Positions 1 through 9,125 of a DNA stretch of 64,000 nt are shown here, one piece after another. Source of the DNA: Bacteroidota bacterium (GTDB lineage Bacteria; Bacteroidota; Bacteroidia; UKL13-3); NCBI GenBank assembly GCA_947457395.1, contig CANGVA010000007.1:1-64000 (forward strand). Reading direction: 5' to 3'. The notes beneath the pieces were generated by a model. That model saw only the letters and a list, made by a program, of their open reading frames with translations, did not search any database and was not told the origin of the DNA. Each line of letters opens with the position of its first letter. The first letter of the stretch is position 1. The position numbers and the translations under genes are program-made.

Positions 1-146
1 AACTTATCAGCACACAGGAAATCAACCCTGAGTTAGGAATGAACAACCTGGAGATAAACGAATCTGAGTTGAAGGCAGGAATGTATATTGTGCGCATTAC
101 ACAAGGTGAAATAAGCAAGCATATACGTGTAGTGAAACAACAGTAA
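1..146 (+). CDS. C-terminal tail of a T9SS cargo protein (partial)
   Basis: Frame 3 is open from the window edge to a TAA at 144-146 and gives 47 residues. The sequence ends with a pattern like ELKAGMYIVRITQGE followed by a basic end (HIRVVKQQ). This matches the last strands of the type A T9SS C-terminal sorting domain, which directs proteins through the outer membrane and is cleaved by a PorU-type sortase. The rest of the protein, and so its function, lies outside the window. A clear terminator follows about 20 bases after the stop. Confidence 0.8.
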   Translation, partial: LISTQEINPELGMNNLEINESELKAGMYIVRITQGEISKHIRVVKQQ

Positions 147-166
147 GATTGAAAAGTAAATGCTAG

Positions 167-199
167 AAAACGGGGTAAATAATCTTTACCCCGTTTTTT
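167..199 (+). terminator. Rho-independent terminator
   Basis: A perfect 13-bp stem (AAAACGGGGTAAA paired with TTTACCCCGTTTT) with a 5-base loop is followed by further T residues. It lies directly downstream of the partial T9SS cargo gene and upstream of the small cysteine-rich ORF, so it should end the upstream transcript. Confidence 0.9.
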
Positions 200-209
200 A
201 TATTTTCGA

Positions 210-392
210 ATGATGCAATTTGGCTTTGATCGATGCCCTTATTGTGGCAATATATCCGGATTTATATATGTGCATGGACACTACCAGTGTAAGCAGTGTA
301 ATAATAATGTAATGCCTTGCTGTGGGGGAGAACAAGAAGAAGATAGCAGCAAAGATGAAAGCAGTGACCATGAGTCTTCTTGTTCAACATAA
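210..392 (+). CDS. Small cysteine-rich (zinc-ribbon-like) protein
   Basis: This 60-aa protein carries CPYC near residue 9, CKQC near residue 27 and a CC pair near residue 37, then an acidic Ser/Asp/Glu-rich tail. Paired CxxC motifs suggest a zinc ribbon. The core (YVHGHYQCKQC) resembles a family of small uncharacterised Bacteroidota proteins as I remember it, but no function is known to me. Two adjacent ATGs (210 and 213) could serve as start. It lies just after a terminator and converges on trpS. I judge it real because of the spaced cysteine pairs rather than its length. Confidence 0.65.
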   Translation: MMQFGFDRCPYCGNISGFIYVHGHYQCKQCNNNVMPCCGGEQEEDSSKDESSDHESSCST

Positions 393-456
393 GAATGTTT
401 TAGGAGCTTTAATATTATTTTGGAATGCGAGATTTGTATAAAGAGGAAACTTTCTG

Positions 457-1464
457 TTAAAAAGATTTGAATCCTACAGCAGCTCTAACTTCTCTCATAG
501 TTTGGTTGGCGCTTTCCATTGCTTTCTCAGCGCCTATTTTTGCAACTTTAGCAAGTAATACATCGTCTTGTTTGATGGCTTCAATTTTTTCTCGAATTGG
601 TTGAAGAAAAACAACCATGTCTTCAGCGAGTTGTTTTTTTAAATCACCATATCTGATGTTGCATTTAGCATGTGATTCTTTATAATGATTAAGGGTATCG
701 GTAGTAGAAACTGCCTGCATCAGATCAAATAAATTCTGAATAGCCTGACTTGGTGTACTATTTGGCTCAACAGGACCTGTATCGGTAACAGCACGGCTAA
801 TTTTTTTACGAATGAGTTCAGGTGAATCAGTCAGGTTAATTACGTTGCCATCACCATCACTTTTACTCATTTTTCCTCCACCTTGTAATCCCGGAATTTT
901 AATCAATTCTGTACCGTAGTTAAATGCGTGAGGTTCAGGAAAAATATCACTTTCATACATTCTGTTGAATCTGCTGGCAAAAGTTCTGGCCATTTCCAAA
1001 TGTTGCTCCTGGTCTTTCCCTACAGGTACTTTTACTGCTTTATGTATAATGATATCAGCAGCCATTAACACAGGGTAGGTAAGCAAGCCTGCATTGATAT
1101 TGTTTGGTTGCGTTCTGGCTTTTTCTTTAAATGATGCCACGCGTTCCAACTCGCCAAGATAAGCATGCATATTGAGGATCATGTATAGTTCAGGTATCTG
1201 TGCTAAATCACTCTGGATATAAAGCGCACATGCATCCGGATCTAAGCCACAGGCCAGGTATTCGGCCAGCACGGTTTTTACATTTTCATGTAAATCTTTT
1301 GGATTAGGATGGGTGGTGAGGGAGTGATAATCGGCAATAAAAAAATAGCACCGGTAATCATGCTGCATCTTAATGAAGTTTTTAACAGCACCCATATAGT
1401 TACCCAAATGTAAATTACCGGTAGGCCTAATACCACTTACGACAATTTCTTTACTCGATTTCAT
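457..1464 (-). CDS. trpS: Tryptophan--tRNA ligase
   Basis: A class I aminoacyl-tRNA synthetase that charges tRNA(Trp) with tryptophan in the cytoplasm. The HIGH-like motif appears as HLGN in SGIRPTGNLHLGNYMG near the N-terminus. The KMSKS motif appears as GGGKMSKSDGDG in the C-terminal half. The length (about 335 aa) is normal for bacterial TrpS. The ORF track starts 8 codons earlier at 1488. I prefer the ATG at 1464, because homologues begin a few residues before the VVSGIRPTG segment. It lies downstream of pyrB on the same strand, about 125 bases away, so it may have its own promoter. Confidence 0.95.
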   Translation of the reverse strand: MKSSKEIVVSGIRPTGNLHLGNYMGAVKNFIKMQHDYRCYFFIADYHSLTTHPNPKDLHENVKTVLAEYLACGLDPDACALYIQSDLAQIPELYMILNMHAYLGELERVASFKEKARTQPNNINAGLLTYPVLMAADIIIHKAVKVPVGKDQEQHLEMARTFASRFNRMYESDIFPEPHAFNYGTELIKIPGLQGGGKMSKSDGDGNVINLTDSPELIRKKISRAVTDTGPVEPNSTPSQAIQNLFDLMQAVSTTDTLNHYKESHAKCNIRYGDLKKQLAEDMVVFLQPIREKIEAIKQDDVLLAKVAKIGAEKAMESANQTMREVRAAVGFKSF

Positions 1465-1590
1465 GTGCCGAAAATAAGAAAGATTCATGGAATGGCTAAA
1501 TTTTATAACGCCATCTCTTTTTTTAATCTATTAAAATGTGCCTGCCGTTTAATGGATTGAACCATCGAAGCTTAATAATGAGCAGTAAAG

Positions 1591-2520
1591 TTATTGTGGA
1601 GAGCTGCCTGCCAATAGATACATAATGGCCATGCGTGTTGCCACACCATTTTCAACCTGATCCAGGATGATGCTGTGTTTGCTATCCGCAACATCGCTCG
1701 TTATTTCAACACCTCTGTTTATCGGACCCGGATGCATAATGACTATCTCCTTGTTTAGTTTTTGCAGTTTTTCTTTGTTAAGCCCAAACAGCATAGAGTA
1801 TTCACGTAATGACGGAAAGTATTTTATTTCTTGGCGCTCCAGCTGAATGCGCAGCATATTGGCCACATCACACCATTGCAATGCTTTCATGAGGTCATGT
1901 TCTATTTTTACGCCAAGGCTAGCTATATGTTTCGGGATAAGTGTGGTTGGGCCGCAAACCATAACTTCGGCACCCAGTTTTTGCAGGCAAAAAATATTGG
2001 ATAAAGCAACACGGGAATGTGTTATATCACCTACAATTACTACTTTTTTCCCTTTTACACTTCCAAGTTTTTCTCTGATGGAATAGGCATCCAGAAGCGC
2101 CTGCGTAGGGTGCTCATGTGTTCCGTCACCGGCATTTATAATTTGTGCATTAATATGTTTGGCCAGAAACAGGCAAGCGCCCGGAGCGGGGTGACGCATC
2201 ACCACCATATCCACTTTCATTGAGAGGATATTTTTTACGGTATCTACCAGCGTTTCACCTTTGCTAACAGAAGAAGAGGATGCTGAAAAATTAATAACAT
2301 CCGCACTGAGTCTTTTTTGAGCCAGTTCAAAAGAAATCCGGGTACGTGTAGAGTTCTCAAAGAAGATATTGGCTATAGTTACATCACGTAGGGAAGGAAC
2401 TTTCTTAATGGGGCGGTTAATGATGGCTTTAAAATTATCCGCTGTTTCAAAAACCAGCTCAATGTCTTCACGTGTAAGATCTTTTATTCCGAGCAGGTGC
2501 TTTTGCGAAAATCTTTTCAT
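1591..2520 (-). CDS. pyrB: Aspartate carbamoyltransferase catalytic subunit
   Basis: It condenses carbamoyl phosphate with aspartate, the committed step of pyrimidine synthesis. The carbamoyl-phosphate loop STRTRISFE is at about residues 56-64 and the HPTQALLD motif is near residue 136. HPGPINRGVEI near the C-terminus is the conserved loop shared by ATCases. At 309 aa it is a standard catalytic chain. It follows pyrR with an 8-base gap, so the two form a pyrRB unit. No pyrI regulatory chain is nearby. Confidence 0.95.
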   Translation of the reverse strand: MKRFSQKHLLGIKDLTREDIELVFETADNFKAIINRPIKKVPSLRDVTIANIFFENSTRTRISFELAQKRLSADVINFSASSSSVSKGETLVDTVKNILSMKVDMVVMRHPAPGACLFLAKHINAQIINAGDGTHEHPTQALLDAYSIREKLGSVKGKKVVIVGDITHSRVALSNIFCLQKLGAEVMVCGPTTLIPKHIASLGVKIEHDLMKALQWCDVANMLRIQLERQEIKYFPSLREYSMLFGLNKEKLQKLNKEIVIMHPGPINRGVEITSDVADSKHSIILDQVENGVATRMAIMYLLAGSSPQ

Positions 2521-2528
2521 TCCTTTAT

Positions 2529-3071
2529 TCAGTTTTGTGTGATGATGTGGATTACATCCTGTTTATTGTTTTCAGTCCACTCTACTTTAACCTTATCGTT
2601 GGCTCTTGTATCAACTGCTATACCTGTATAGTCCGGTTGTATAGGTAGATGACGGCTAAACCTCCTATCTACCAATACCAGTAACTCTACTTTTGCAGGC
2701 CTGCCAAAATCTGTTAAAGCATCTAGCGCAGAGCGTATCGTTCTTCCGGTATAAAGAACATCATCAATCAACACAATATGTTTATCTGCTACTGTAAAGT
2801 TTATATCCATAGCGCTGGGCAGAATCTGTTCGTTTCCCCTTCTGAAATCATCCCTGTAAAAGGCAATATCCAATTCACCGTAAAGGATGTTACTTTTACC
2901 TGTTAGTTGCTTTATTCTGTTATAAATTCTTTTGGAAAGGTAGGTTCCCCTGGGCTGAAGCCCGATGATGGCACTGTTTTGAAAAGTTCCGTGTTTCTCA
3001 ATTAACTCAATGCACAACCGGTCAATGGTAATGTCAAATTGTTTTTTTTCGAGTATAACCTTTGAACTCAT
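2529..3071 (-). CDS. pyrR: PyrR bifunctional pyrimidine regulator / uracil phosphoribosyltransferase
   Basis: A type I phosphoribosyltransferase of 180 aa. The PRPP-binding loop is VLIDDVLYTGRTIRSAL at about residues 100-116. In Firmicutes, PyrR binds pyr mRNA and attenuates transcription in response to UMP, and it also has UPRTase activity. Its place immediately upstream of pyrB fits a role in pyrimidine control. I see no clear PyrR-type attenuator hairpin in the 125 bases upstream, so the regulatory mechanism here is unproven. The ATG at 3071 has no obvious Shine-Dalgarno sequence, as is usual in this phylum. Confidence 0.92.
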   Translation of the reverse strand: MSSKVILEKKQFDITIDRLCIELIEKHGTFQNSAIIGLQPRGTYLSKRIYNRIKQLTGKSNILYGELDIAFYRDDFRRGNEQILPSAMDINFTVADKHIVLIDDVLYTGRTIRSALDALTDFGRPAKVELLVLVDRRFSRHLPIQPDYTGIAVDTRANDKVKVEWTENNKQDVIHIITQN

Positions 3072-3196
3072 CTGCTGTTGTTTTAAGTTTACCTAATGGC
3101 TTATGATGCTTTTTCAGGCACTTAAATTTGCTTCAAATATCGTAATTTATTATTTAAATCCCTATGAAAGGCTTCATTTTGGGAGTGTTATGTAAA

Positions 3197-3610
3197 TTAT
3201 TTGCCATTCTCGGCCAGGCTCAGTATGTGGTCAAACTCAATACGTGTAACCTTCCCAACGCTAAGGCGGCTCAATCTTACCAAATCCATTTCAGCTAATC
3301 TTTTATCGGATTTGATCTGCTCCAGCGTTACTGGACTTTTTAATTTCTGAAATGGTTTGAACTCAACAACACTCCAGTCGCCTTCCTTGGCAGTTGGATC
3401 AGAGTAATGCTCCTTTACTACTTGTGCAATTCCAACAATTGCTTTGCCTTCGTTGCTGTGGTACCAAAATGCCAAATCACCTTTTTTCATTGCACGCAGG
3501 TTATTTCTGGCTGCAAAGTTTCTTACGCCATCCCAAACGGTTTTCTTGTCTTTTTCAAACTGTTCCCAGCTATACTTAAATGGTTCTGATTTTATAAGCC
3601 AGTAATTCAT
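3197..3610 (-). CDS. EVE domain-containing protein
   Basis: This 137-aa protein starts MNYWLIKSEP, the hallmark opening of the EVE (PUA-like) family that includes human THYN1. Further family signatures are VWDGVRNFAARNNL near residue 25 and KGDLAFWYHSN near residue 44. EVE domains bind modified bases in DNA or RNA, and bacterial copies are linked to modified-DNA recognition or tRNA/rRNA metabolism. It is a stand-alone domain with no nuclease attached. The preceding ABC-2 permease gene on this strand ends 19 bases upstream, so they may be co-transcribed. The substrate is unknown. Confidence 0.9.
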   Translation of the reverse strand: MNYWLIKSEPFKYSWEQFEKDKKTVWDGVRNFAARNNLRAMKKGDLAFWYHSNEGKAIVGIAQVVKEHYSDPTAKEGDWSVVEFKPFQKLKSPVTLEQIKSDKRLAEMDLVRLSRLSVGKVTRIEFDHILSLAENGK

Positions 3611-3629
3611 ATCCGTTATTTGGTGTTAA

Positions 3630-4940
3630 TTATTCTTTGTAAAAAAGCCATTTCCCTAATTCCTTGTATGTTGGTTTTTTTCCATACATGAGTATTCCAA
3701 CCCTGTATATGCGGCCTGCCAGCCAAACAGTAAAGATAAATCCAACAATCATTGCAGCCATTGAAACGAAGACTTCCCAGAATGGTACACCAAACGGGAT
3801 ACGCACCATCATAACCACTGGTGAGGTGAATGGAATGATAGAGAGCCAAAAAGCCAAATCGCCACTGGGGTTGGATGTAACAACACTTTGTGCTAAAACA
3901 AATGCGAATACAAGTGGTAAGGTGATAGGTAGCATAAATTGCTGCGTATCGGTTTCATTATCGACAGCAGAGCCAATGGCAGCGAATAAGGAACCATAAA
4001 ATAAATAGCCTGATATGAAATAAAAGATGAACATGGTTATAATCATCGTATAATTAAAACCGGCCAGAGCCTGCAGTGTGTTGCTAAATTCATTTTCTGT
4101 TGATGTTGCCTGCATTGCAGGTCCAATTTCAGTAGGCAAATTCATTGATGATAGCACCACACCGGATACTGCACTTCCCAAAGCAAAAATGATCAATATC
4201 CAGATAACAAATTGGGTAAGGCCTACAAGCGCAATTCCGGTAATTTTACCCATCATCAATTCAAATGGTTTTAAGGATGAAATAATTACTTCTATAATGC
4301 GATTAGATTTTTCTTCAATTACCCCACGCATCACTTGCACACCATATAGAAAGATAAACAGGTAGATTAGAATTGCGCATACATAACCGATGGCAGTTGA
4401 TGCTCCTGCGCTGCTAGATTGAATACCCCTGGAGGTAACTTTAGCAGTTTTAATAACTACATTGGTTTTATTAATACTCTTAATCACCGTCTGATCAATA
4501 CCATATTGTTTTAATTTAAGTTCTTTAATGACTTGTTCCATTTCCTTCTCAATGTAGTTAATGGTGGTAATGCTGGGCTGATCGTTTGCCACCAAAGAAA
4601 CACCCTTCACATTATCATATGTAGCCTTAGGGATATTTAAAACGGCATAGAAGCCTTCAGATTCAATGAACTTAAGCTCTTCAGCTTCATCTGCAATTAA
4701 TCCATATACAAACTCAAGATTAGTTTTATTTTTTATTTTACCTATGAATAATCCGCTGTTGTCTGATACGTAAATACGTTTCATGCTATCACCCAGATCG
4801 CGGTTAAACACAAAGTAAAATATGAGACCATAGAACAATACGATGAGTAAAGGCGCGAGTATGGTCATTATCAGAAATGATCTCTTCCTCACCCTTGATA
4901 AGTACTCACGCTTTACTACAAGCAGTATCTTTTTTATCAT
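3630..4940 (-). CDS. ABC-2 family transporter permease (NatB-like)
   Basis: A 436-aa membrane protein of the ABC-2 permease type. It has one N-terminal membrane segment (about residues 24-46), a large extracytoplasmic domain (about 50-180), then a block of five or more membrane helices to the C-terminus. The cytoplasmic segment VMRGVIEEKSNRIIEVIISS is typical of NatB/YhaP-like permeases, which work in Na+ or drug efflux with a separate ATPase. No ATP-binding subunit gene adjoins it, because the upstream neighbour is a TlpA-like thioredoxin 18 bases away. The substrate cannot be told from sequence. Confidence 0.88.
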   Translation of the reverse strand: MIKKILLVVKREYLSRVRKRSFLIMTILAPLLIVLFYGLIFYFVFNRDLGDSMKRIYVSDNSGLFIGKIKNKTNLEFVYGLIADEAEELKFIESEGFYAVLNIPKATYDNVKGVSLVANDQPSITTINYIEKEMEQVIKELKLKQYGIDQTVIKSINKTNVVIKTAKVTSRGIQSSSAGASTAIGYVCAILIYLFIFLYGVQVMRGVIEEKSNRIIEVIISSLKPFELMMGKITGIALVGLTQFVIWILIIFALGSAVSGVVLSSMNLPTEIGPAMQATSTENEFSNTLQALAGFNYTMIITMFIFYFISGYLFYGSLFAAIGSAVDNETDTQQFMLPITLPLVFAFVLAQSVVTSNPSGDLAFWLSIIPFTSPVVMMVRIPFGVPFWEVFVSMAAMIVGFIFTVWLAGRIYRVGILMYGKKPTYKELGKWLFYKE

Positions 4941-4958
4941 AAAACCAAAGGTATTAAA

Positions 4959-6383
4959 TTACTGAATACCTTTTTCAATAAAGTCTTTTACTTGCTCAAC
5001 AGATAATCTTTTGGCTACTATCTTTTTTTCTTTATTCAGCAGGTACAGCACTGGTGTACTGTTAACATCGTACAATCTGTGGTAGCCACTCTCATGTTTT
5101 GGATCATGCACGTTTGTCCAGGGGAGCTTGTTTTCATTGATATATTTTCTCCACTCAACATAATCTGTGGTTGACCCTAATGCATAGATATCAAATTTTT
5201 TCTTCTTGGATACATTCTTTGCCAGATTGAGTTCTTTGTACAGGGTTAGTAACTTAGGTATTTCTTCTTTGCATCGGCCACAATGCGGATCCCAGAAAAG
5301 TACCAGCGTATAATCTGCCTCAATATTATAAAGCACTTGGTATTTCATAGCAGAATCAGGTAGTGTAAGGTTTTGTGCTTTAATGCCAATTAGCGTGTTT
5401 CTAAGTGTATTGGCACGATCGGTAATTTTAAACCGAAGCGCCTCATCAACCCACGGGCTTAATTCTTTCTTTGTATAATATGCATCAACCATATGCACAA
5501 ATACTGCATCCATACCCATGTATTGAGATGTCTCATAGTGGTTGGTAATCCAATAAATACACCATTTACTAATATCTTTACTTTTTAACGTTTTCATTAT
5601 CAAAAAATCAGCTGCTGCATTGATTGAGTCAGGTATCTGAAGGGTAAGTTTGGTCATAAAGTTTTCAATCTTAGGATGGAACACAGGTGTTCTTGAGATG
5701 CGATCATCCGCAAAGTCAAACCCATCAAAATAATCTTGCTTGTAATAATTATACTGAAAATTGGAGTCCAGTAATTCACCTTTTGGGCCAAGCGGAGGTT
5801 CAGGTATATCAACCTCCTCCATCATTCTAAAAATCTTGGAAATGAGAAAATTAGGTGTTGTCTTAATCACATTGGCTCGGTAATCCTCCAATAACTGTTG
5901 TAAATCTTTCAATTCTCTTAAATATTTTGATGCGTTTGCAGTATCATTTGCGGCTTTAGCCTGCTTCATTTTTCTATCCAGCTCCATTCCAACCTTGCCT
6001 TTTTCATTAGCAAATTTTGAATATGCAAAAAATGCTGCACATTCCGAAGAGCCTTTTACTACCATGCTTCCAATATAATCTGCTGTATCGGTCTCCATTG
6101 TGAATTCCTGCTCATTTACCACAAAGTCAAATAATAGACGTTTGTCTTGTGATGCAATAATGTACACTCCCCCTGGTAATGAATCGCGACCCTTAAATAT
6201 ACACTTACCTGTTGCATCCGTGCGTGAGCTGTCTCTGATATAGGTCTTGTCTCCATAGTAATATCCTAAGAGATAGGTTTGATTGGCCCCGCCTTTCACT
6301 TTAAATGTTATTTGATACGCTTTTAGTTGGTTAACTCCGGCAAGTAATAAACCTGCCAAAAGCAATAAATATCTGTTTTTCAT
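4959..6383 (-). CDS. TlpA-like thioredoxin-fold protein with long N-terminal domain
   Basis: This 474-aa exported protein has a signal peptide (MKNRYLLLLAGLLLAG...). An N-terminal beta-rich domain of the DUF4369 type covers roughly residues 25-120. A helical middle region resembles DUF5106, and a C-terminal TlpA/AhpC-like thioredoxin domain begins near residue 345. The redox motif is FWDPHCGRCKEE (CxxC near residue 365), followed by a cis-Pro-like STPVLYLL. Such proteins reduce or isomerise disulfides in the periplasm of Bacteroidota. A well-formed promoter lies 35-65 bases upstream. It probably heads a unit with the ABC permease and the EVE gene. Confidence 0.88.
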   Translation of the reverse strand: MKNRYLLLLAGLLLAGVNQLKAYQITFKVKGGANQTYLLGYYYGDKTYIRDSSRTDATGKCIFKGRDSLPGGVYIIASQDKRLLFDFVVNEQEFTMETDTADYIGSMVVKGSSECAAFFAYSKFANEKGKVGMELDRKMKQAKAANDTANASKYLRELKDLQQLLEDYRANVIKTTPNFLISKIFRMMEEVDIPEPPLGPKGELLDSNFQYNYYKQDYFDGFDFADDRISRTPVFHPKIENFMTKLTLQIPDSINAAADFLIMKTLKSKDISKWCIYWITNHYETSQYMGMDAVFVHMVDAYYTKKELSPWVDEALRFKITDRANTLRNTLIGIKAQNLTLPDSAMKYQVLYNIEADYTLVLFWDPHCGRCKEEIPKLLTLYKELNLAKNVSKKKKFDIYALGSTTDYVEWRKYINENKLPWTNVHDPKHESGYHRLYDVNSTPVLYLLNKEKKIVAKRLSVEQVKDFIEKGIQ

Positions 6384-6417
6384 ATTATGTCTGTAAAAAT
6401 AACGCCTCTTTCGTCAG

Positions 6418-6448
6418 CAAAAATATGTAAGCACATGATTTAACAAAA
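6418..6448 (-). promoter_or_regulatory. Bacteroidota-type promoter of the TlpA-like gene
   Basis: On the minus strand a TTTTG -33 element is separated by 18 bases from TATTTTTG, which matches the TAnnTTTG -7 consensus of Bacteroidota sigma-70. Transcription would begin about 28 bases before the ATG at 6383. Confidence 0.7.
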
Positions 6449-6512
6449 TATTAAGAGTGACGTATATCATATTTACTAACGGATAAGGGCTGTAAACTTG
6501 TAATGCAATTAA

Positions 6513-6908
6513 ATGCATACTAAAATGGAATCAAGAAAACATGTAACTGAACTTCACACCGATAGGGTTGAATGGTTAAAAAAACTTATGTTTTACAAAG
6601 ACGATGTGGCATCGCACCTAAACAGACTGGCTGAGGTGGTGCAGAATAATAATAAGGTTGAAGTTACCAGTATGGCTGAGCATTTTCAGAACCTGTTTAT
6701 CAGGCAATTAGAGGTAAATGATGAGTTGCGCCATGAAATTAATGAAGAGTCAAGGCTATTTGCGGTAACTGAAGCCCAAAACCCGGTAGCAACTGACAGA
6801 AAACTGGCAACCGATCATACAGTATTGCGCGATAAAGTTGAAACGTATGAGAAGCTATTTAATGAACTTAGACTTGAATTTAATACTTTCGTGAGCAAAA
6901 CGCTGTAA
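6513..6908 (+). CDS. Helical / coiled-coil protein of unknown function
   Basis: A 131-aa soluble protein with no cysteines, signal peptide or membrane segment. It is almost entirely charged helix-forming sequence with heptad-like spacing, so it is probably a short coiled coil. I do not recognise a named family and assign no function. The start may be the ATG at 6513 or the one four codons later (MESRKH). The rRNA methyltransferase gene begins 5 bases after its stop, so the two are probably co-transcribed. Confidence 0.7.
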   Translation: MHTKMESRKHVTELHTDRVEWLKKLMFYKDDVASHLNRLAEVVQNNNKVEVTSMAEHFQNLFIRQLEVNDELRHEINEESRLFAVTEAQNPVATDRKLATDHTVLRDKVETYEKLFNELRLEFNTFVSKTL

Positions 6909-6913
6909 GGCTT

Positions 6914-8266
6914 TTGTTAACACTACCACCAATATTTATATCAAGAATTCAGGCTCAACTTAAACATGAGTCTGAATTTTTTTTTGAATCACTGCCTTCA
7001 AGTCCGGTTGTTAGTGTTCGCTTAAATCCATTGAAGCCTACTGAGGTATTTGATCAAACAGATATGGTGCCTTGGTGCAAGCAGGCCTTTTATCTGCAGC
7101 AGCGCCCTTCATTTATAGCAGATCCGCTGTTTCATGCCGGTGCTTACTATGTCCAGGAAAGCTCATCTATGTTTTTACATCATGTTTTTACCTGTATTCG
7201 CCAGCAGCAGCAGGCCCCCATCTGTGTATTGGATGTTTGCGCGGCACCTGGTGGCAAAAGTACATTAATTGCCTCTTTGCTCAAGGATGATGATGTATTG
7301 CTCAGTAACGAAATTATCAGAACACGTGTATTAACGCTGATGGACAATTTAAACAAATGGGGCAGAGCAAATACATTTGTTTCCAATAATGATCCTGCCG
7401 AGTTAGGTAAGCTCGCACAAACATTTGATGTGGTAGTGGTAGATGCCCCTTGTTCAGGTGAAGGTATGTTTAGAAAAGATAAACATGCAATAAATGAGTG
7501 GAGTGAGGCAAATGTTGAGCTTTGCGCAGCTAGGCAAAAAAGAATCTTACATGATGTGCTGCCATCCCTTAAACCTGGAGGTATGCTTGTTTATGCTACC
7601 TGCACTTATAATCATCAGGAAAATGAGGATCAAATAAAATGGCTTACTGAAAGTTTTGGATTGGAAGCCGTGCAAATACCCATCCCTGATACATGGCCTA
7701 TTGAGCAAACTGCTTATCATGGTTTCAGATTTTGGCCTCATAAAGTTAAAGGTGAAGGTTTGTTTATGGTTTGTCTGCAGAAGCCTGCAGAAAGTATTTC
7801 AAATGCTATAATCAAAACAAAATCCGAATGGGGTAATGCAAGGCAAAGAGCATTGTTGGCACCTTTTTTAAGCGAGCCCGACTTGTTTCAGATAAAACTT
7901 GTAAATAACCAATATGTAGCCATCCCGAAACAACTTGCAGGATTCTATGATAAGTTAACCAAGTCGCTTAAATTGGTAAAGTCCGGCATTTGTATGGGAG
8001 AACTAAAACATAATCAACTCATCCCATCTCATGAATTGGCATTATCTGTGAATCTATCGGCTGATATTCCTTATGCAGAACTTACCTTGGAGCAAGCACA
8101 ATCGTATTTGAAAAAAGGTAATTTACCTGCTAGCATTTTTAATGGCAGCGGTTGGCAAACCGTAAGATTCAAAGGGCTCTCACTGGGTTGGGTAAAAGTA
8201 CTTCCAAACAGGGTTAATAATTATTTACCTGCCGCATTGCGCGTTCTAAAAACAATTGAAGACTAA
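6914..8266 (+). CDS. RsmB/RsmF-family rRNA (cytosine-C5) methyltransferase
   Basis: This 450-aa enzyme is predicted to transfer a methyl group from SAM to C5 of cytosine in rRNA. The SAM-binding motif is DVCAAPGGKSTL near residue 107. Motif IV is VDAPCSGEGMFRKD, with the conserved PC. Motif VI is YATCTYNHQENE, with the catalytic TC cysteine. A C-terminal PUA-like extension (about residues 290-450) follows, as in RsmF. The start is a TTG, because the N-terminal LPPIFISRIQ segment fits the family and no upstream ATG is in frame. The target cytosine is unknown. Confidence 0.9.
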   Translation: MLTLPPIFISRIQAQLKHESEFFFESLPSSPVVSVRLNPLKPTEVFDQTDMVPWCKQAFYLQQRPSFIADPLFHAGAYYVQESSSMFLHHVFTCIRQQQQAPICVLDVCAAPGGKSTLIASLLKDDDVLLSNEIIRTRVLTLMDNLNKWGRANTFVSNNDPAELGKLAQTFDVVVVDAPCSGEGMFRKDKHAINEWSEANVELCAARQKRILHDVLPSLKPGGMLVYATCTYNHQENEDQIKWLTESFGLEAVQIPIPDTWPIEQTAYHGFRFWPHKVKGEGLFMVCLQKPAESISNAIIKTKSEWGNARQRALLAPFLSEPDLFQIKLVNNQYVAIPKQLAGFYDKLTKSLKLVKSGICMGELKHNQLIPSHELALSVNLSADIPYAELTLEQAQSYLKKGNLPASIFNGSGWQTVRFKGLSLGWVKVLPNRVNNYLPAALRVLKTIED

Positions 8267-8300
8267 ATCTGATTTCCAGTCAAGGAAAAATCTCTGATAA

Positions 8301-9125
8301 TTATTCGGCTTTTTTTTCTAGCAGCTTAAATACGTCATAGCTAAAGCCGGTAAAACTGAAGCCGCCATCATGAAATAGATTTTGCATGGTTACTTTGCGT
8401 GTATAATCACTAAACAGCGAAATACAATAATCTGCACATTCCTGCGCACTAGCATTTCCTAAGGGAGAAAGAGCCTCGGCATAATCATAAAAATCGCCAA
8501 ATCCTTTTACACCACTTCCGGCAGTTGTCATGGTTGGACTTTGTGAAATGGTGTTTACACGAACCTTTTTATCTTTCCCAAAACGGTAACCAAAACTGCG
8601 TGCATAGCTTTCAAGCAATGATTTGGCATCTCCCATTTCATGGTAATCAGGGAAAACGCGTTGTGCACCTATATAGGTCAATGCCACAATAGATCCCCAT
8701 TCTTTCATTGCATCTTTATTCCAAAGAGTTTGCATCAATCTGTGGAAACTGATGGATGAAATATCCAAGGTGTCGTGCATAAATTTGTAATCAAGATTGG
8801 TATAATCTTTACCTTTTCTAATGTTTAAACTCATCCCAACCGAATGAAGCACAAAATCTATCTTACCACCTAAAATTTCAAGCGACTGGTTTACGAGGTT
8901 TTCCATGTCCTCATTCTTGCTCACATCACAAGGAATAATTTTGGCATCACCGCAGGCTGCTGCCAGGTTGTTTATCTCGCCCATGCGCATGGCAATAGGG
9001 GCGTTGGTTAATACAAAGCGGGCGCCTTCGGCATGAGCTTTTAATGCTACCTGCCAGGCAATAGATTTATCATTGAGCGCACCAAAAATAATTCCTGTTT
9101 TGCCTTTTAAAATTCCGTTAGCCAT
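8301..9125 (-). CDS. fabI: Enoyl-[acyl-carrier-protein] reductase (NADH)
   Basis: FabI reduces trans-2-enoyl-ACP in the last step of each fatty-acid elongation cycle. The 274-aa SDR-fold protein has the modified cofactor motif GIIFGALNDKSIAW at its N-terminus. The FabI catalytic pattern Y...Y-x6-K appears in YIGAQRVFPDYHEMGDAK, which gives the two tyrosines and the lysine. The segment SQSPTMTTAGSGVKGF corresponds to the substrate-binding loop. It is a single gene that converges with the methyltransferase and diverges from the M1 peptidase. FabI is the target of triclosan-type inhibitors. Confidence 0.95.
   Translation of the reverse strand: MANGILKGKTGIIFGALNDKSIAWQVALKAHAEGARFVLTNAPIAMRMGEINNLAAACGDAKIIPCDVSKNEDMENLVNQSLEILGGKIDFVLHSVGMSLNIRKGKDYTNLDYKFMHDTLDISSISFHRLMQTLWNKDAMKEWGSIVALTYIGAQRVFPDYHEMGDAKSLLESYARSFGYRFGKDKKVRVNTISQSPTMTTAGSGVKGFGDFYDYAEALSPLGNASAQECADYCISLFSDYTRKVTMQNLFHDGGFSFTGFSYDVFKLLEKKAE

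Noticed and set aside
3664-4365. Two plus-strand ORFs of 111 and 95 aa
   Set aside because: Both are antisense to the ABC-2 permease gene and contain no recognisable domain.
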